Source: an uncultured Pedobacter sp.
GTDB lineage: Bacteria > Bacteroidota > Bacteroidia > Sphingobacteriales > Sphingobacteriaceae
Reading direction: 5' to 3'
Assembly: GCA_946478755.1 (NCBI GenBank)
Contig: CAMLDJ010000207.1
Location: forward strand, 1-9,577
DNA: 9,577 nucleotides
Of this stretch, positions 1 through 6,677 are shown piece after piece. The notes beneath the pieces were generated by a model. The model was not told the origin of the DNA. It ran no database searches and saw only the letters and a list, made by a program, of their open reading frames with translations. Numbering within the stretch: the first letter of the stretch is position 1; each line of letters begins with the position of its first letter. Made by a program: the position numbers and the translations under genes.

Positions 1-306
1 GTCAAAGACCATACTAGAATTGCAAAGAAACTGAAAGCGCTGGCCGATGCCAAAAAAGTTGCACTGCCGACAACACTTCCTGCAGCTGATCAGCAGCATC
101 TCGCTGAATTACAAAAGATGCCTGGAAAAGAATTCGACAAGCACTATATCGACATGATGGTAAAAGAGCATGTTAAAGCCCTTGACATTTTTAAATCCGG
201 AAGCACACTGGGAGATCATCCGCTGCAAAACTTTGCTGCCAGAACATTACGTGTTCTTGAAGAACATTTCAAAGCAGCCAAAGATCTGGACAATTACTTA
301 AATTAG
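1..306 (+). CDS. DUF4142 family protein, C-terminal part (5' end outside window)
   Basis: The reading frame is open from base 1 and ends at TAG 304-306, leaving about 101 C-terminal residues. The visible part is a charged, helical, Lys/His-rich segment. It includes FDKHYIDMMVKEHVKALDIF and a closing VLEEHFKAAKDL helix, the pattern of the C-terminal half of the DUF4142 (ferritin-like four-helix) family. Members are usually exported proteins of about 170-220 residues, so the signal peptide and first helices are probably missing here. The biochemical function of the family is not established; in Bacteroidota these genes often sit among stress genes, which fits the adjacent Ku/polymerase pair. 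The methionine at base 118 is internal, because family-like sequence continues upstream of it to the window edge. Its stop overlaps the stop of the convergent polymerase gene. I am fairly sure of the family and cannot assign a role. Confidence 0.75.
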   Translation, partial: VKDHTRIAKKLKALADAKKVALPTTLPAADQQHLAELQKMPGKEFDKHYIDMMVKEHVKALDIFKSGSTLGDHPLQNFAARTLRVLEEHFKAAKDLDNYLN

Positions 307-1202
307 GTTAAAACTTTCTTCAGGTCATTTTTAAATGTACCGATGTCTTTCCAAAGATCCCCCTTTTCCTGAATCCGATCCAACATATTAAAGATGTTGA
401 AGTCTTGAATTGCCAATCCTTCTTTGATTTCCTCCCATTGCAGAGGTGTGGAAACTGTAGCTCCTGGCTTTGGCCTTGCAGAATAAGGTGCCGCAATGGT
501 CTGCCCGCGTCTGTTTTGCAGAAAATCAAGGTAGATACGATTCTTCCGTTTGGCAGGACTACGTTCCAGGCTGGTTGTATCCGGATGTTTTTCAAAAATA
601 AGCTGTCCGAGATAATGAATGAATTCCTTTGTAAGGTCGTAATCATAGTTTCCGGCAAGGGGAACGAATATATGCAGCCCCTTTGAGCCAGAAGTTTTGA
701 TGAACGAATGGATCTTCCGCTCATCGAGTAACATTTTGGCGGTTATAGCAACCGCAATTACTTCATTGAAATCAATATCATGAGGATCAAGATCGAGTAC
801 CGCAAACAATGGATTTTCAGGTTTTTTATATTTACTTAACCATGGGTTGATCTCAATGCAGCCAAGATTGACCATCCACAACAAGCTAGCCTCATCGTTG
901 CATACCAGGTAATCAATGTCCTTATCGTTACTTTCGGAATATAAGGGTGCATATTTAATCCATGCGGGGATCTTCTCCGTATCCAGGTCCTTTTGAAAAA
1001 AGCCAGGTTGTGAAATTCCATTAGGGTGTCTGTTAAGCGAGAGGGGCTTGTCTTTTAAATGAGGCAATATATAAGGGGCAACTTGTCTATAATACTCAAT
1101 CAATTGCCCCTTAGTGATCTTTTCTTTGGGCCAGTATAACTTATTCAGGTTAGTAAGCTTCACCTTTTTCCGGCCATACTGTTCCTCTTTTTCATTTACC
1201 AT
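303..1202 (-). CDS. ligD: Stand-alone LigD-type primase-polymerase (NHEJ polymerase domain)
   Basis: This 299-residue protein corresponds to the polymerase (PolDom/AEP primase) domain of bacterial DNA ligase D, which fills or extends broken DNA ends during NHEJ, often with ribonucleotides. The catalytic metal-binding pair is visible in VLDLDPHD (D137, D139), the SGSKGLHIFVPL nucleotide-binding motif spans residues 171-182, and the third carboxylate is D226 in IYLDFLQN. The family-typical RRGQTIAAPYSARP and NLGCIEINPW segments are also present. An in-frame stop lies two codons upstream of the ATG (1206-1208). The gene is therefore complete and does not encode the ligase or phosphoesterase domains of a full LigD, which is usually about 800 residues or more. 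It lies 25 bp downstream of ku on the same strand, so co-transcription is very likely. The last 4 bp overlap the convergent DUF4142 gene. The symbol reflects the family; the protein is only its polymerase part. A partner ligase must be encoded elsewhere. Confidence 0.92.
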   Translation of the reverse strand: MVNEKEEQYGRKKVKLTNLNKLYWPKEKITKGQLIEYYRQVAPYILPHLKDKPLSLNRHPNGISQPGFFQKDLDTEKIPAWIKYAPLYSESNDKDIDYLVCNDEASLLWMVNLGCIEINPWLSKYKKPENPLFAVLDLDPHDIDFNEVIAVAITAKMLLDERKIHSFIKTSGSKGLHIFVPLAGNYDYDLTKEFIHYLGQLIFEKHPDTTSLERSPAKRKNRIYLDFLQNRRGQTIAAPYSARPKPGATVSTPLQWEEIKEGLAIQDFNIFNMLDRIQEKGDLWKDIGTFKNDLKKVLT

Positions 1203-1227
1203 ATCTTATTGGTTAATTGATGTTTTC

Positions 1228-1992
1228 TCAGGCTCTTTTATTTAAGCTTTCCATTAGTTGTCCGTACAGATCATCGCTCTCAGCTTTTTTAGGTTTGATT
1301 TTTTTAACTGTGGCACGCTTTCCTTTCGCTTTGGCCTTAATGATCTTGAGCAATTCACTGGAATAGTCATTTTTAAAGGCCTGAATGTCAAAGCTGGTGG
1401 TATATTGTTTAATCAAGGCAAGCCCTACGTCCAATTCCTTCGGATTAATGGTCACCTGTTCCTTTAGCTGAACTTCTTTTGTATCCCGGATCTCCTCCTG
1501 AAACCGGATTTTGGTGATCACTATGACCCCGTTAAGCGGGTGGATAACACAAAGGTTCTCTGTAGTTCTGAGGACGAAGCGTGCAACGCCTGCCATTTTC
1601 GATTTCATCAGGGCTTTAAGCAGTAAGACATAAGCTTTCTTTCCCTGGGTTTCGGGCTGGGTATAGTAAGAGGTCTCATAATATACCGGGTTAATTTCCG
1701 ATATATTTACAAAGTTTTCAATCTCAATTACTTTTGTTTTTTCGGGCCTTACTTCTTCAAAGTCATGTTCATCCAGAACAATATACTGTTCGTTCAACAA
1801 ATATCCCTTAACAATATGGTTATAAGGAACCTCCTTGTTGGTTTTTTCGTTTACTCTTTTAAATTTAATATTGGAATGGTCCCTCTCATCCAGCATATCC
1901 AGATTCAGGCTGCTGCTTTGCACGCCAGAGAATAGTTTCACAGGAATATTAACCAGGCCAAATCCAATTGAGCCCTTCCATATTGATCTCAT
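1228..1992 (-). CDS. ku: Ku protein, bacterial NHEJ DNA-end binding factor
   Basis: Bacterial Ku forms a homodimeric ring that binds double-strand break ends and recruits LigD-type polymerase and ligase. The protein opens with MRSIWKGSIGFGLVNIPVKLF, the hallmark N-terminus of the family. It continues through the beta-barrel core (KGYLLNEQYIVLDEHDFEEVRPEKT, then YYTQPETQGKKAYVLLLKAL and ARFVLRTTENLCVIHPL) and ends in a Lys-rich tail with DDLYGQLMESLNKRA. Such basic tails in bacterial Ku are linked to DNA binding and sliding. I chose the ATG at 1990-1992 (254 residues). An in-frame ATG ten codons upstream (2022) would add a stretch absent from typical Ku starts. The length is normal for single-domain bacterial Ku. 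It is the first gene of the operon with the polymerase downstream. It is transcribed divergently from the DUF218 gene across a 150-bp spacer that should hold its promoter. Confidence 0.95.
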   Translation of the reverse strand: MRSIWKGSIGFGLVNIPVKLFSGVQSSSLNLDMLDERDHSNIKFKRVNEKTNKEVPYNHIVKGYLLNEQYIVLDEHDFEEVRPEKTKVIEIENFVNISEINPVYYETSYYTQPETQGKKAYVLLLKALMKSKMAGVARFVLRTTENLCVIHPLNGVIVITKIRFQEEIRDTKEVQLKEQVTINPKELDVGLALIKQYTTSFDIQAFKNDYSSELLKIIKAKAKGKRATVKKIKPKKAESDDLYGQLMESLNKRA

Positions 1993-2081
1993 TTTTATAA
2001 AATTAAGTTCCGATAAGCACAAAAGGCCATTTCAGATAGAAACAGCCAGATTGCTAAAAGGTTCAAAAAAAATATTTATGC

Positions 2082-2095
2082 TTTGCTGTAGCAAA
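2082..2095. promoter_or_regulatory. Small dyad in the ku/DUF218 divergent spacer
   Basis: TTTGCT and AGCAAA form a perfect 6-bp inverted repeat around a 2-bp centre. It lies 48 bp before the DUF218 ATG and 90 bp before the ku ATG. The 2-bp spacing is too tight for an RNA hairpin but suits a dimeric repressor or activator site. It stands just downstream of an A-rich run (2065-2072). No protein partner can be named, and a 6-bp dyad in AT-rich DNA can arise by chance. Confidence 0.2.
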
Positions 2096-2142
2096 CAGGA
2101 CGTTTGGTACGTCTATATAACAAATTACCCTACAATACGCCT

Positions 2143-2838
2143 ATGTTAGAAGAATTACAGCGGGAAATTCTAAAGGTTCCCGAAAGCCCGGATATGGATG
2201 CCGAGTTAGTTTCAGCGCTAACAAGACTTTGTTTCCAGAAAGAGAGCCTGGTGGCATCTGATCTGCTTTTTGTTTTTGGCTCAAATGTTCAGCACAGAGA
2301 AATTGCTGATATAATTGGTTATATGTTGAATAAAGAGTTGGTAAACCAGGTTTTGATCACAGGTGGCATTGCAAATTACAGTGGGTCCTTTTATAAAGAT
2401 GAAGCAGAATCCGAACAGATCAAATCTTATATCCCTCTTGAAAAATATGCGGATAAAAAGATCTATACCGAACACAAGTCAAAGAATATTATAGAGAATA
2501 TTATTGAAGCACAGAAGGTGATCTCTTTTGAAAACATCCGAAGAATGACCTTCCTCGCACACTCTTACGCCACTACAAGAGCAGCTTTGTCTTTACAAAG
2601 GTTTTTACCTTCCATAGCGCTCCACTGCATTCCCTTACCGCTACCGTCTAATTTTTCAAGATATCCGATCAGCAGGCACATGTGGTCTAAAACCGAATAC
2701 GGTCGGAGTCTGATATGGGGTGAGTATTTAAGGCTTCAGACTTATGGAGACCGCGGTGATTTTCCTATTGAAGAAATCCGCGATTCACTGGACCATATTA
2801 AAAACCTTTCCCAGCAAAAATCTCTATATGTAGCATAA
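2143..2838 (+). CDS. DUF218 (YdcF/ElyC/SanA-like) family protein
   Basis: This 231-residue protein matches the DUF218 fold, a Rossmann-like domain found in E. coli YdcF, ElyC and SanA. ElyC and SanA are tied to envelope and peptidoglycan integrity; the chemistry of the family is unsettled. Visible landmarks are the hydrophobic strand LLFVFGSN (41-48), the LITGG loop (71-75), the charged EHKSKNIIENI segment (110-120) equivalent to the usual ExxSxNTxEN motif, and AHSYATTRAALSLQR (139-153) carrying the conserved His and Arg. No signal peptide or membrane helix is seen, so it should be cytoplasmic like YdcF rather than membrane-anchored like ElyC or SanA. I chose the ATG at 2143; an in-frame TTG at 2104 would add 13 residues with no family resemblance. 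The gene is single, divergent from ku and convergent with the glycosidase operon. A terminator hairpin begins inside its last codons. Confidence 0.8.
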   Translation: MLEELQREILKVPESPDMDAELVSALTRLCFQKESLVASDLLFVFGSNVQHREIADIIGYMLNKELVNQVLITGGIANYSGSFYKDEAESEQIKSYIPLEKYADKKIYTEHKSKNIIENIIEAQKVISFENIRRMTFLAHSYATTRAALSLQRFLPSIALHCIPLPLPSNFSRYPISRHMWSKTEYGRSLIWGEYLRLQTYGDRGDFPIEEIRDSLDHIKNLSQQKSLYVA

Positions 2839-2860
2839 CTGCATAGCGGTTATGCTACAT
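2828..2860. terminator. Bidirectional terminator hairpin between convergent genes
   Basis: ATGTAGCATAAC (2828-2839) and GTTATGCTACAT (2849-2860) are perfect 12-bp inverted repeats around a 9-base loop. The left arm contains the stop codon of the DUF218 gene, and the structure ends 10 bp before the stop of the convergent GH28 gene. On the + strand it is followed by GGTTTTATATTT; read on the - strand it is followed by ATAGAGATTTTT. T-rich tails on both sides fit termination in both directions. The stem is AT-rich, so its strength is uncertain. Confidence 0.75.
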
Positions 2861-2870
2861 GGTTTTATAT

Positions 2871-4412
2871 TTAATCAGGTGTGCCGGAAATTTTATTATC
2901 CTTTATCGTTATAGATCTACTGTTCCCTTCGGCAAGAACGAATTTTTTAGCTGAGACGGTTCCTGTTACACCGCTGATAACAGCATTCTGAACATTCTCT
3001 AACCTGATGATCGCTTCTGCTCCTGTACTTTCAGGAAGTTTCCAGTCTGATACTTCCAGGTCAGTGCCATCCTCGCAAACCAGTGCGGGTCTAAGATCGT
3101 TGCCAGCTAAATTAAATTTGACATTCCTAAGCTTCAGGTTTTTTACGTGTCTTGCCCAAATGCCATAAGCAGGTACCCTTGGGCCAAAAGTTTTTACTTC
3201 TGGATACTGATCAATGGCTTCAGGTACCGCCTGACGGGCATGCTCTGCCAAGCCGCCACCGGCAAGGCTGATCTCAATGTTTTCAAGGGTCAGACCGCTG
3301 ATGTAATGTCCCGGAACACCGGTGATCAGAATACCTGAAGGAGGCATCAACTGGGCATTTGCGGAAGCGTTGGCTTTCACATTTTTAATGATCACGTTTT
3401 CAAATGTTCCTGTTGGCTGCTGGGTGTCGCTTGTTTTGCGGAACACACTCAGACGGGAACCCAAACGGAATAGCATAGGTGTTCTTACATCTTCCATGCT
3501 AATATCAGAAATTACGATATTTCGAAGATTTGCCCCATCAACCGTGAGCAATTTTATCCCACCATTTTTGGTTTCATAAATATGACAATCAGAAATTTTT
3601 ATGTTCTCGAATGCAGCCATAGACTCTGTACCCATTTTAATACCAGCCTGATTGCTTTTAAGACGCAGCCCGCTTACTACTATATTTTTACAGGCCATTT
3701 TACTGGATGTAGTCTTGAATACCAGTGCATCATCCCCACTAACCACATCACAATCTTTGATTACCACATCTTGACATCCGTCAATGCCAATTCCATCATT
3801 ATGGGCTACGCCAACACTCTGGATCTTCACATTCTCGATGTGCAGGTTTTTACTTTGAAAATAATGAGAGGTCCAGGCACCAGCATATTTTAAGGTTATC
3901 CCTTTTACGGTTATCCCATCACAACGAACAATGCGGACCAAAAAAGGGCGCATGCCCCAGCGCTGTCCTTCGGACCGGGTATCTGTAAGGATGTGTTTGG
4001 CTTTTATGGCCGACCCCTGTCCGTCTATCGTGCCTTCGCCTTCCAGGCCAATGTGCTTCGCATCGACTGCCACTAAAAGTGCCCAGCCTACATCAATACC
4101 CAGTCCCTCCGTAAAAGGATCAAGGTTTTTATAATCTTTCAGATCTGTACTACCCAATAGAACAGCATTTTTTTCAAAATGAATGGTAATGTTGTCTTTA
4201 AGTACAATGGTGCCTGACAGGAATTTACCCTCGGGGAAGATCACTTTTCCCCCGCCCGACTGGTAACAGGCATCAATCGTTTTTTGTATAGCTGCTGTGT
4301 TCAGTGTGGTACCATCTCCGATAGCACCGTATTTCAGAATGTTAAAATCAGCAGCTTTTACAGAATTCGTAAAAGCTGCAATTATTAATAGACTAACCAT
4401 TATCTTTTTCAT
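2871..4412 (-). CDS. GH28-type right-handed beta-helix glycoside hydrolase (polygalacturonase-like), exported
   Basis: This 513-residue protein has a signal peptide (MKKIMVSLLIIAAFTNSVKA, probable cut after A20). Next comes a pectin-lyase-like N-terminus (FNILKYGAIGDGTTLNTAAIQKTID) and many beta-helix coils rich in NIVI/NIKI repeats. The fold and order match GH28, whose members hydrolyse alpha-galacturonide or rhamnogalacturonan bonds. The catalytic acids appear kept: D206 in HNDGIGID, where NTD is usual, and D227/D228 in SGDDALVFKT. The GHG loop is replaced by AGIKMGTES (256-264), which lacks His, and RIK by GGIK (284-287), which lacks Arg. Related Bacteroidota GH28 paralogues show similar changes, so simple polygalacturonase activity should not be assumed. 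The ATG lies 10 bp after the GH95-like stop, behind AAAAAAGAT, an A-rich start region usual for the phylum. It is the last gene of the operon and runs into the terminator hairpin. The family is firm; the substrate is unknown. Confidence 0.88.
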   Translation of the reverse strand: MKKIMVSLLIIAAFTNSVKAADFNILKYGAIGDGTTLNTAAIQKTIDACYQSGGGKVIFPEGKFLSGTIVLKDNITIHFEKNAVLLGSTDLKDYKNLDPFTEGLGIDVGWALLVAVDAKHIGLEGEGTIDGQGSAIKAKHILTDTRSEGQRWGMRPFLVRIVRCDGITVKGITLKYAGAWTSHYFQSKNLHIENVKIQSVGVAHNDGIGIDGCQDVVIKDCDVVSGDDALVFKTTSSKMACKNIVVSGLRLKSNQAGIKMGTESMAAFENIKISDCHIYETKNGGIKLLTVDGANLRNIVISDISMEDVRTPMLFRLGSRLSVFRKTSDTQQPTGTFENVIIKNVKANASANAQLMPPSGILITGVPGHYISGLTLENIEISLAGGGLAEHARQAVPEAIDQYPEVKTFGPRVPAYGIWARHVKNLKLRNVKFNLAGNDLRPALVCEDGTDLEVSDWKLPESTGAEAIIRLENVQNAVISGVTGTVSAKKFVLAEGNSRSITIKDNKISGTPD

Positions 4413-4422
4413 ATCTTTTTTA

Positions 4423-6675
4423 TTATCTAGTCAATCCCCAGTAGTTTTTACCATCCGAATTTACGGCTTCAAGCGCAAAGACCGGAGGTTTTTGCCCGCT
4501 GTAAAGAATCACTTCTTCCCCTGCTTTCAAATCAATGCTAACTATGCCATTCGCCTGTAAGGAAATTTTAAACTGACGCCTTCCCGAAGCTTTAACCATA
4601 CCTTTTAAGTTTGTTTTAATCAGGCAGGGAGAACCAGCAAGGCTTTTGACTTTTACAAACTGAGTAGCTCCATTTTTTCTGCTTCCACTAACCAGAAAAG
4701 CACCTTTGGCACTGAGATTATCAAAGGTGGCGTCCTTCCAACTATCTGGCACAGCTGGAAATACCCTTATTATGCCGTTCCAGCTTTGCAACAACATTTC
4801 GTTCATGGTAGTTACTGCGGAAAGCGGTGTTTCTATAACAGGGCCGGCCTCTAAATACATGGTATTGGGTTTAATGCTGAATCTGCCTTTCATCATTTCA
4901 TTCAGCAGCTGATGGGTTTTATTGCCGTTGCCCATCATCGCATAAATGGAACCAGATCCTGTATAAGAATAACCCCTCCAGGCCGAAGCATTATTTTCCC
5001 ATTGACTTAATGACCTGCTGATCAGATCGCGGTTCTGAGGCTGGTCCCAGTTTACCTCATAAATCGGGTAGACCTGTAAAAGATGTGAATAATGGCGGTG
5101 AGAAATTGAAAAATCGGCATCCCTACCTATACGGTAACCAAGTTTATCTTGTGGGTATGGCGTTAAGTTGTTTACAGCATCCTGCCATTTGGTAGCAAGC
5201 GGATCTTTTAAGCCCAATACTTGATTGATGTACAACAAAGTATTTAAACCCCACCTACATACAGAAAGATCGTAGTTGGCATCACGAGTAATTCCTTTGG
5301 GATATTCAGGCGAATAGGTATAAGGAAGGTGATATTTTCCATCGCTCTCTTTATCCATAATATTCAGATAGTAATTGATGGCTTTGGTTAACACCGGATA
5401 CAGGTTCTTAATGATCTGTTTATCCATCGTATGTTCATAAGCCTGGTAGTACATATGCAAAAGCCAGGTCAGGTTGCCCAACTCCATTGATGCCGCGCTG
5501 GCACTGGTATTGTCATTTCCTTTTAAAACCTTAATGCCGGATGTCATGGTGTAAGGCCCTGATCTGCCCAATGCTGCAGAATTGTGCTGATAAGGTTGCG
5601 GTGCATTTTTAGCCAGGTTCCCGATGTTGTCGTTAATCATTTTCATCAGCGGGGCCACCAGTTCAACATGGTTTGAACTGAAGAAAGGATAATAAGTAAG
5701 CTGGATATTTAAGTTCCACCAGTACTTTGGCCATGGCGAAGCTTTGTACCATGGCCCCATTAAATCGATCGGGTAAGCACCAATACGGGTTGCAGAAGCC
5801 ATCTTATATTGCTGTATCCACCAGAAACTTTCCAGCCGTGCATCTGGTATAGAAATAAAGCTCTTCTGGTAAAATTTAAGCCAATGTGCACGGTGTGCAG
5901 TTGTAATTTCACGAACAGATGCCGCAGATAGACTTGTCAGCAGTTCGCCTGCCCGTTCTTTGGAATCATCATGGGGATAAGCATTGGCAACAGTAACGAG
6001 CAATGAATTTGTATTCCCTGCTTTGATTTCTTTCCAGGCTGTGGTATAACCACCACCTATCCTTAATGGCTGATGGTTAAAGCTGATGCCGTTTTCTTTA
6101 ACCATTACCGCGGCAGGATTTGGCGGATATTTGGATACGCTGTCGCGTCCTAAAGAGAGGTAGGGACTTAAAGCTGGCTCCGGCTTCCATTGCCAGTTTA
6201 TCAGTTTTTCGCCTTGCAGGGTCTGCGTATTTAAAATGATCACATCCTTTGTTGCCGCAATCAGTCCGCTAAAATGAATTACCCCCTTATCAGTGGTAAT
6301 TGTACCGCTCAGTTCGGCCTTAAGCAGATCCAAACGTAATTTAATGCTTTTTATGGTTCCGCTTACTTCCATCAAAAACCTACCTATAGGTAATCTTGCC
6401 CGGCCAATAGAGGGGTTGATGCCTTCGACATGATCAACCACGTCGGTTCTGCCCAGATCAAACCTCAAAGCATTGGCATTTTCCCGGTATACCATTACCC
6501 CCAGTAATCCATTGCCTAAAAACGCACCTTCTTCCCACTTTGTGGATAAGGAATCAAAAAGGAGGTCGTTCCGTGACATAAAGTCTTCCCAGTTGATGTT
6601 GTTCCTGACCTGGGCAATACCCTGGTTAAAGAAACCGGCAAACAGCAGCAGCGCGATAATAATTCTTTTGTTCAT
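4423..6675 (-). CDS. GH95-like glycosidase (alpha-L-fucosidase/alpha-L-galactosidase type), exported
   Basis: This 750-residue protein has a signal peptide (MNKRIIIALLLFAGFFNQGIA, cut near A21). An N-terminal beta-sandwich follows, with WEEGAFLGNGLLGVMVY (47-63), typical of GH95/GH65N_2 domains. Then come an (alpha/alpha)6 barrel and a C-terminal beta domain. Barrel motifs match GH95: WWNLNIQLTYYP (319-330) keeps the paired Asn (N321, N323) that assist catalysis. YSPEYPKG carries the likely acid E457. HRHYSHL (526-532) and EMLLQSWNGIIRVFPAVPDSW (626-646) are also family-typical. The usual DGNFG segment, which by my alignment holds the general-base Asp, reads ETPLS here, placing E615 at that position. 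Known GH95 enzymes remove alpha-L-fucose or alpha-L-galactose with inversion. The ATG follows the GH36 stop by 2 bp, so translation is probably coupled. Family membership is likely but divergent, and the substrate is not determined. Confidence 0.8.
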   Translation of the reverse strand: MNKRIIIALLLFAGFFNQGIAQVRNNINWEDFMSRNDLLFDSLSTKWEEGAFLGNGLLGVMVYRENANALRFDLGRTDVVDHVEGINPSIGRARLPIGRFLMEVSGTIKSIKLRLDLLKAELSGTITTDKGVIHFSGLIAATKDVIILNTQTLQGEKLINWQWKPEPALSPYLSLGRDSVSKYPPNPAAVMVKENGISFNHQPLRIGGGYTTAWKEIKAGNTNSLLVTVANAYPHDDSKERAGELLTSLSAASVREITTAHRAHWLKFYQKSFISIPDARLESFWWIQQYKMASATRIGAYPIDLMGPWYKASPWPKYWWNLNIQLTYYPFFSSNHVELVAPLMKMINDNIGNLAKNAPQPYQHNSAALGRSGPYTMTSGIKVLKGNDNTSASAASMELGNLTWLLHMYYQAYEHTMDKQIIKNLYPVLTKAINYYLNIMDKESDGKYHLPYTYSPEYPKGITRDANYDLSVCRWGLNTLLYINQVLGLKDPLATKWQDAVNNLTPYPQDKLGYRIGRDADFSISHRHYSHLLQVYPIYEVNWDQPQNRDLISRSLSQWENNASAWRGYSYTGSGSIYAMMGNGNKTHQLLNEMMKGRFSIKPNTMYLEAGPVIETPLSAVTTMNEMLLQSWNGIIRVFPAVPDSWKDATFDNLSAKGAFLVSGSRKNGATQFVKVKSLAGSPCLIKTNLKGMVKASGRRQFKISLQANGIVSIDLKAGEEVILYSGQKPPVFALEAVNSDGKNYWGLTR

Positions 6676-6677
6676 AT

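Noticed and set aside
320..724. 134-codon minus-strand open frame inside the polymerase gene
   Set aside because: It overlaps the well-supported polymerase frame and has no recognisable domain.
1993..2022. Ku start at the ATG at 2022
   Set aside because: The ten extra residues do not fit the family N-terminus, which begins at MRSIWKGSI (1992).
2099..2106. GACGTTTG as a Bacteroidota -7 promoter box (TAnnTTTG) for the DUF218 gene
   Set aside because: It has one mismatch, and no TTTG-type -33 box lies at the expected distance; the nearest TTTG (2082-2085) is too close.
2104..2142. TTG start of the DUF218 gene at 2104
   Set aside because: The ATG at 2143 gives a family-like length, and the extra 13 residues show no conserved feature.
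1835..2149. Plus-strand open frame spanning the ku start and the divergent spacer
   Set aside because: It lies antisense to the conserved Ku N-terminus and overlaps the DUF218 start, with no domain resemblance.
3582..3893. 103-codon plus-strand open frame antisense to the GH28 gene
   Set aside because: It is a shadow of the repetitive beta-helix coding sequence on the other strand, with no independent support.
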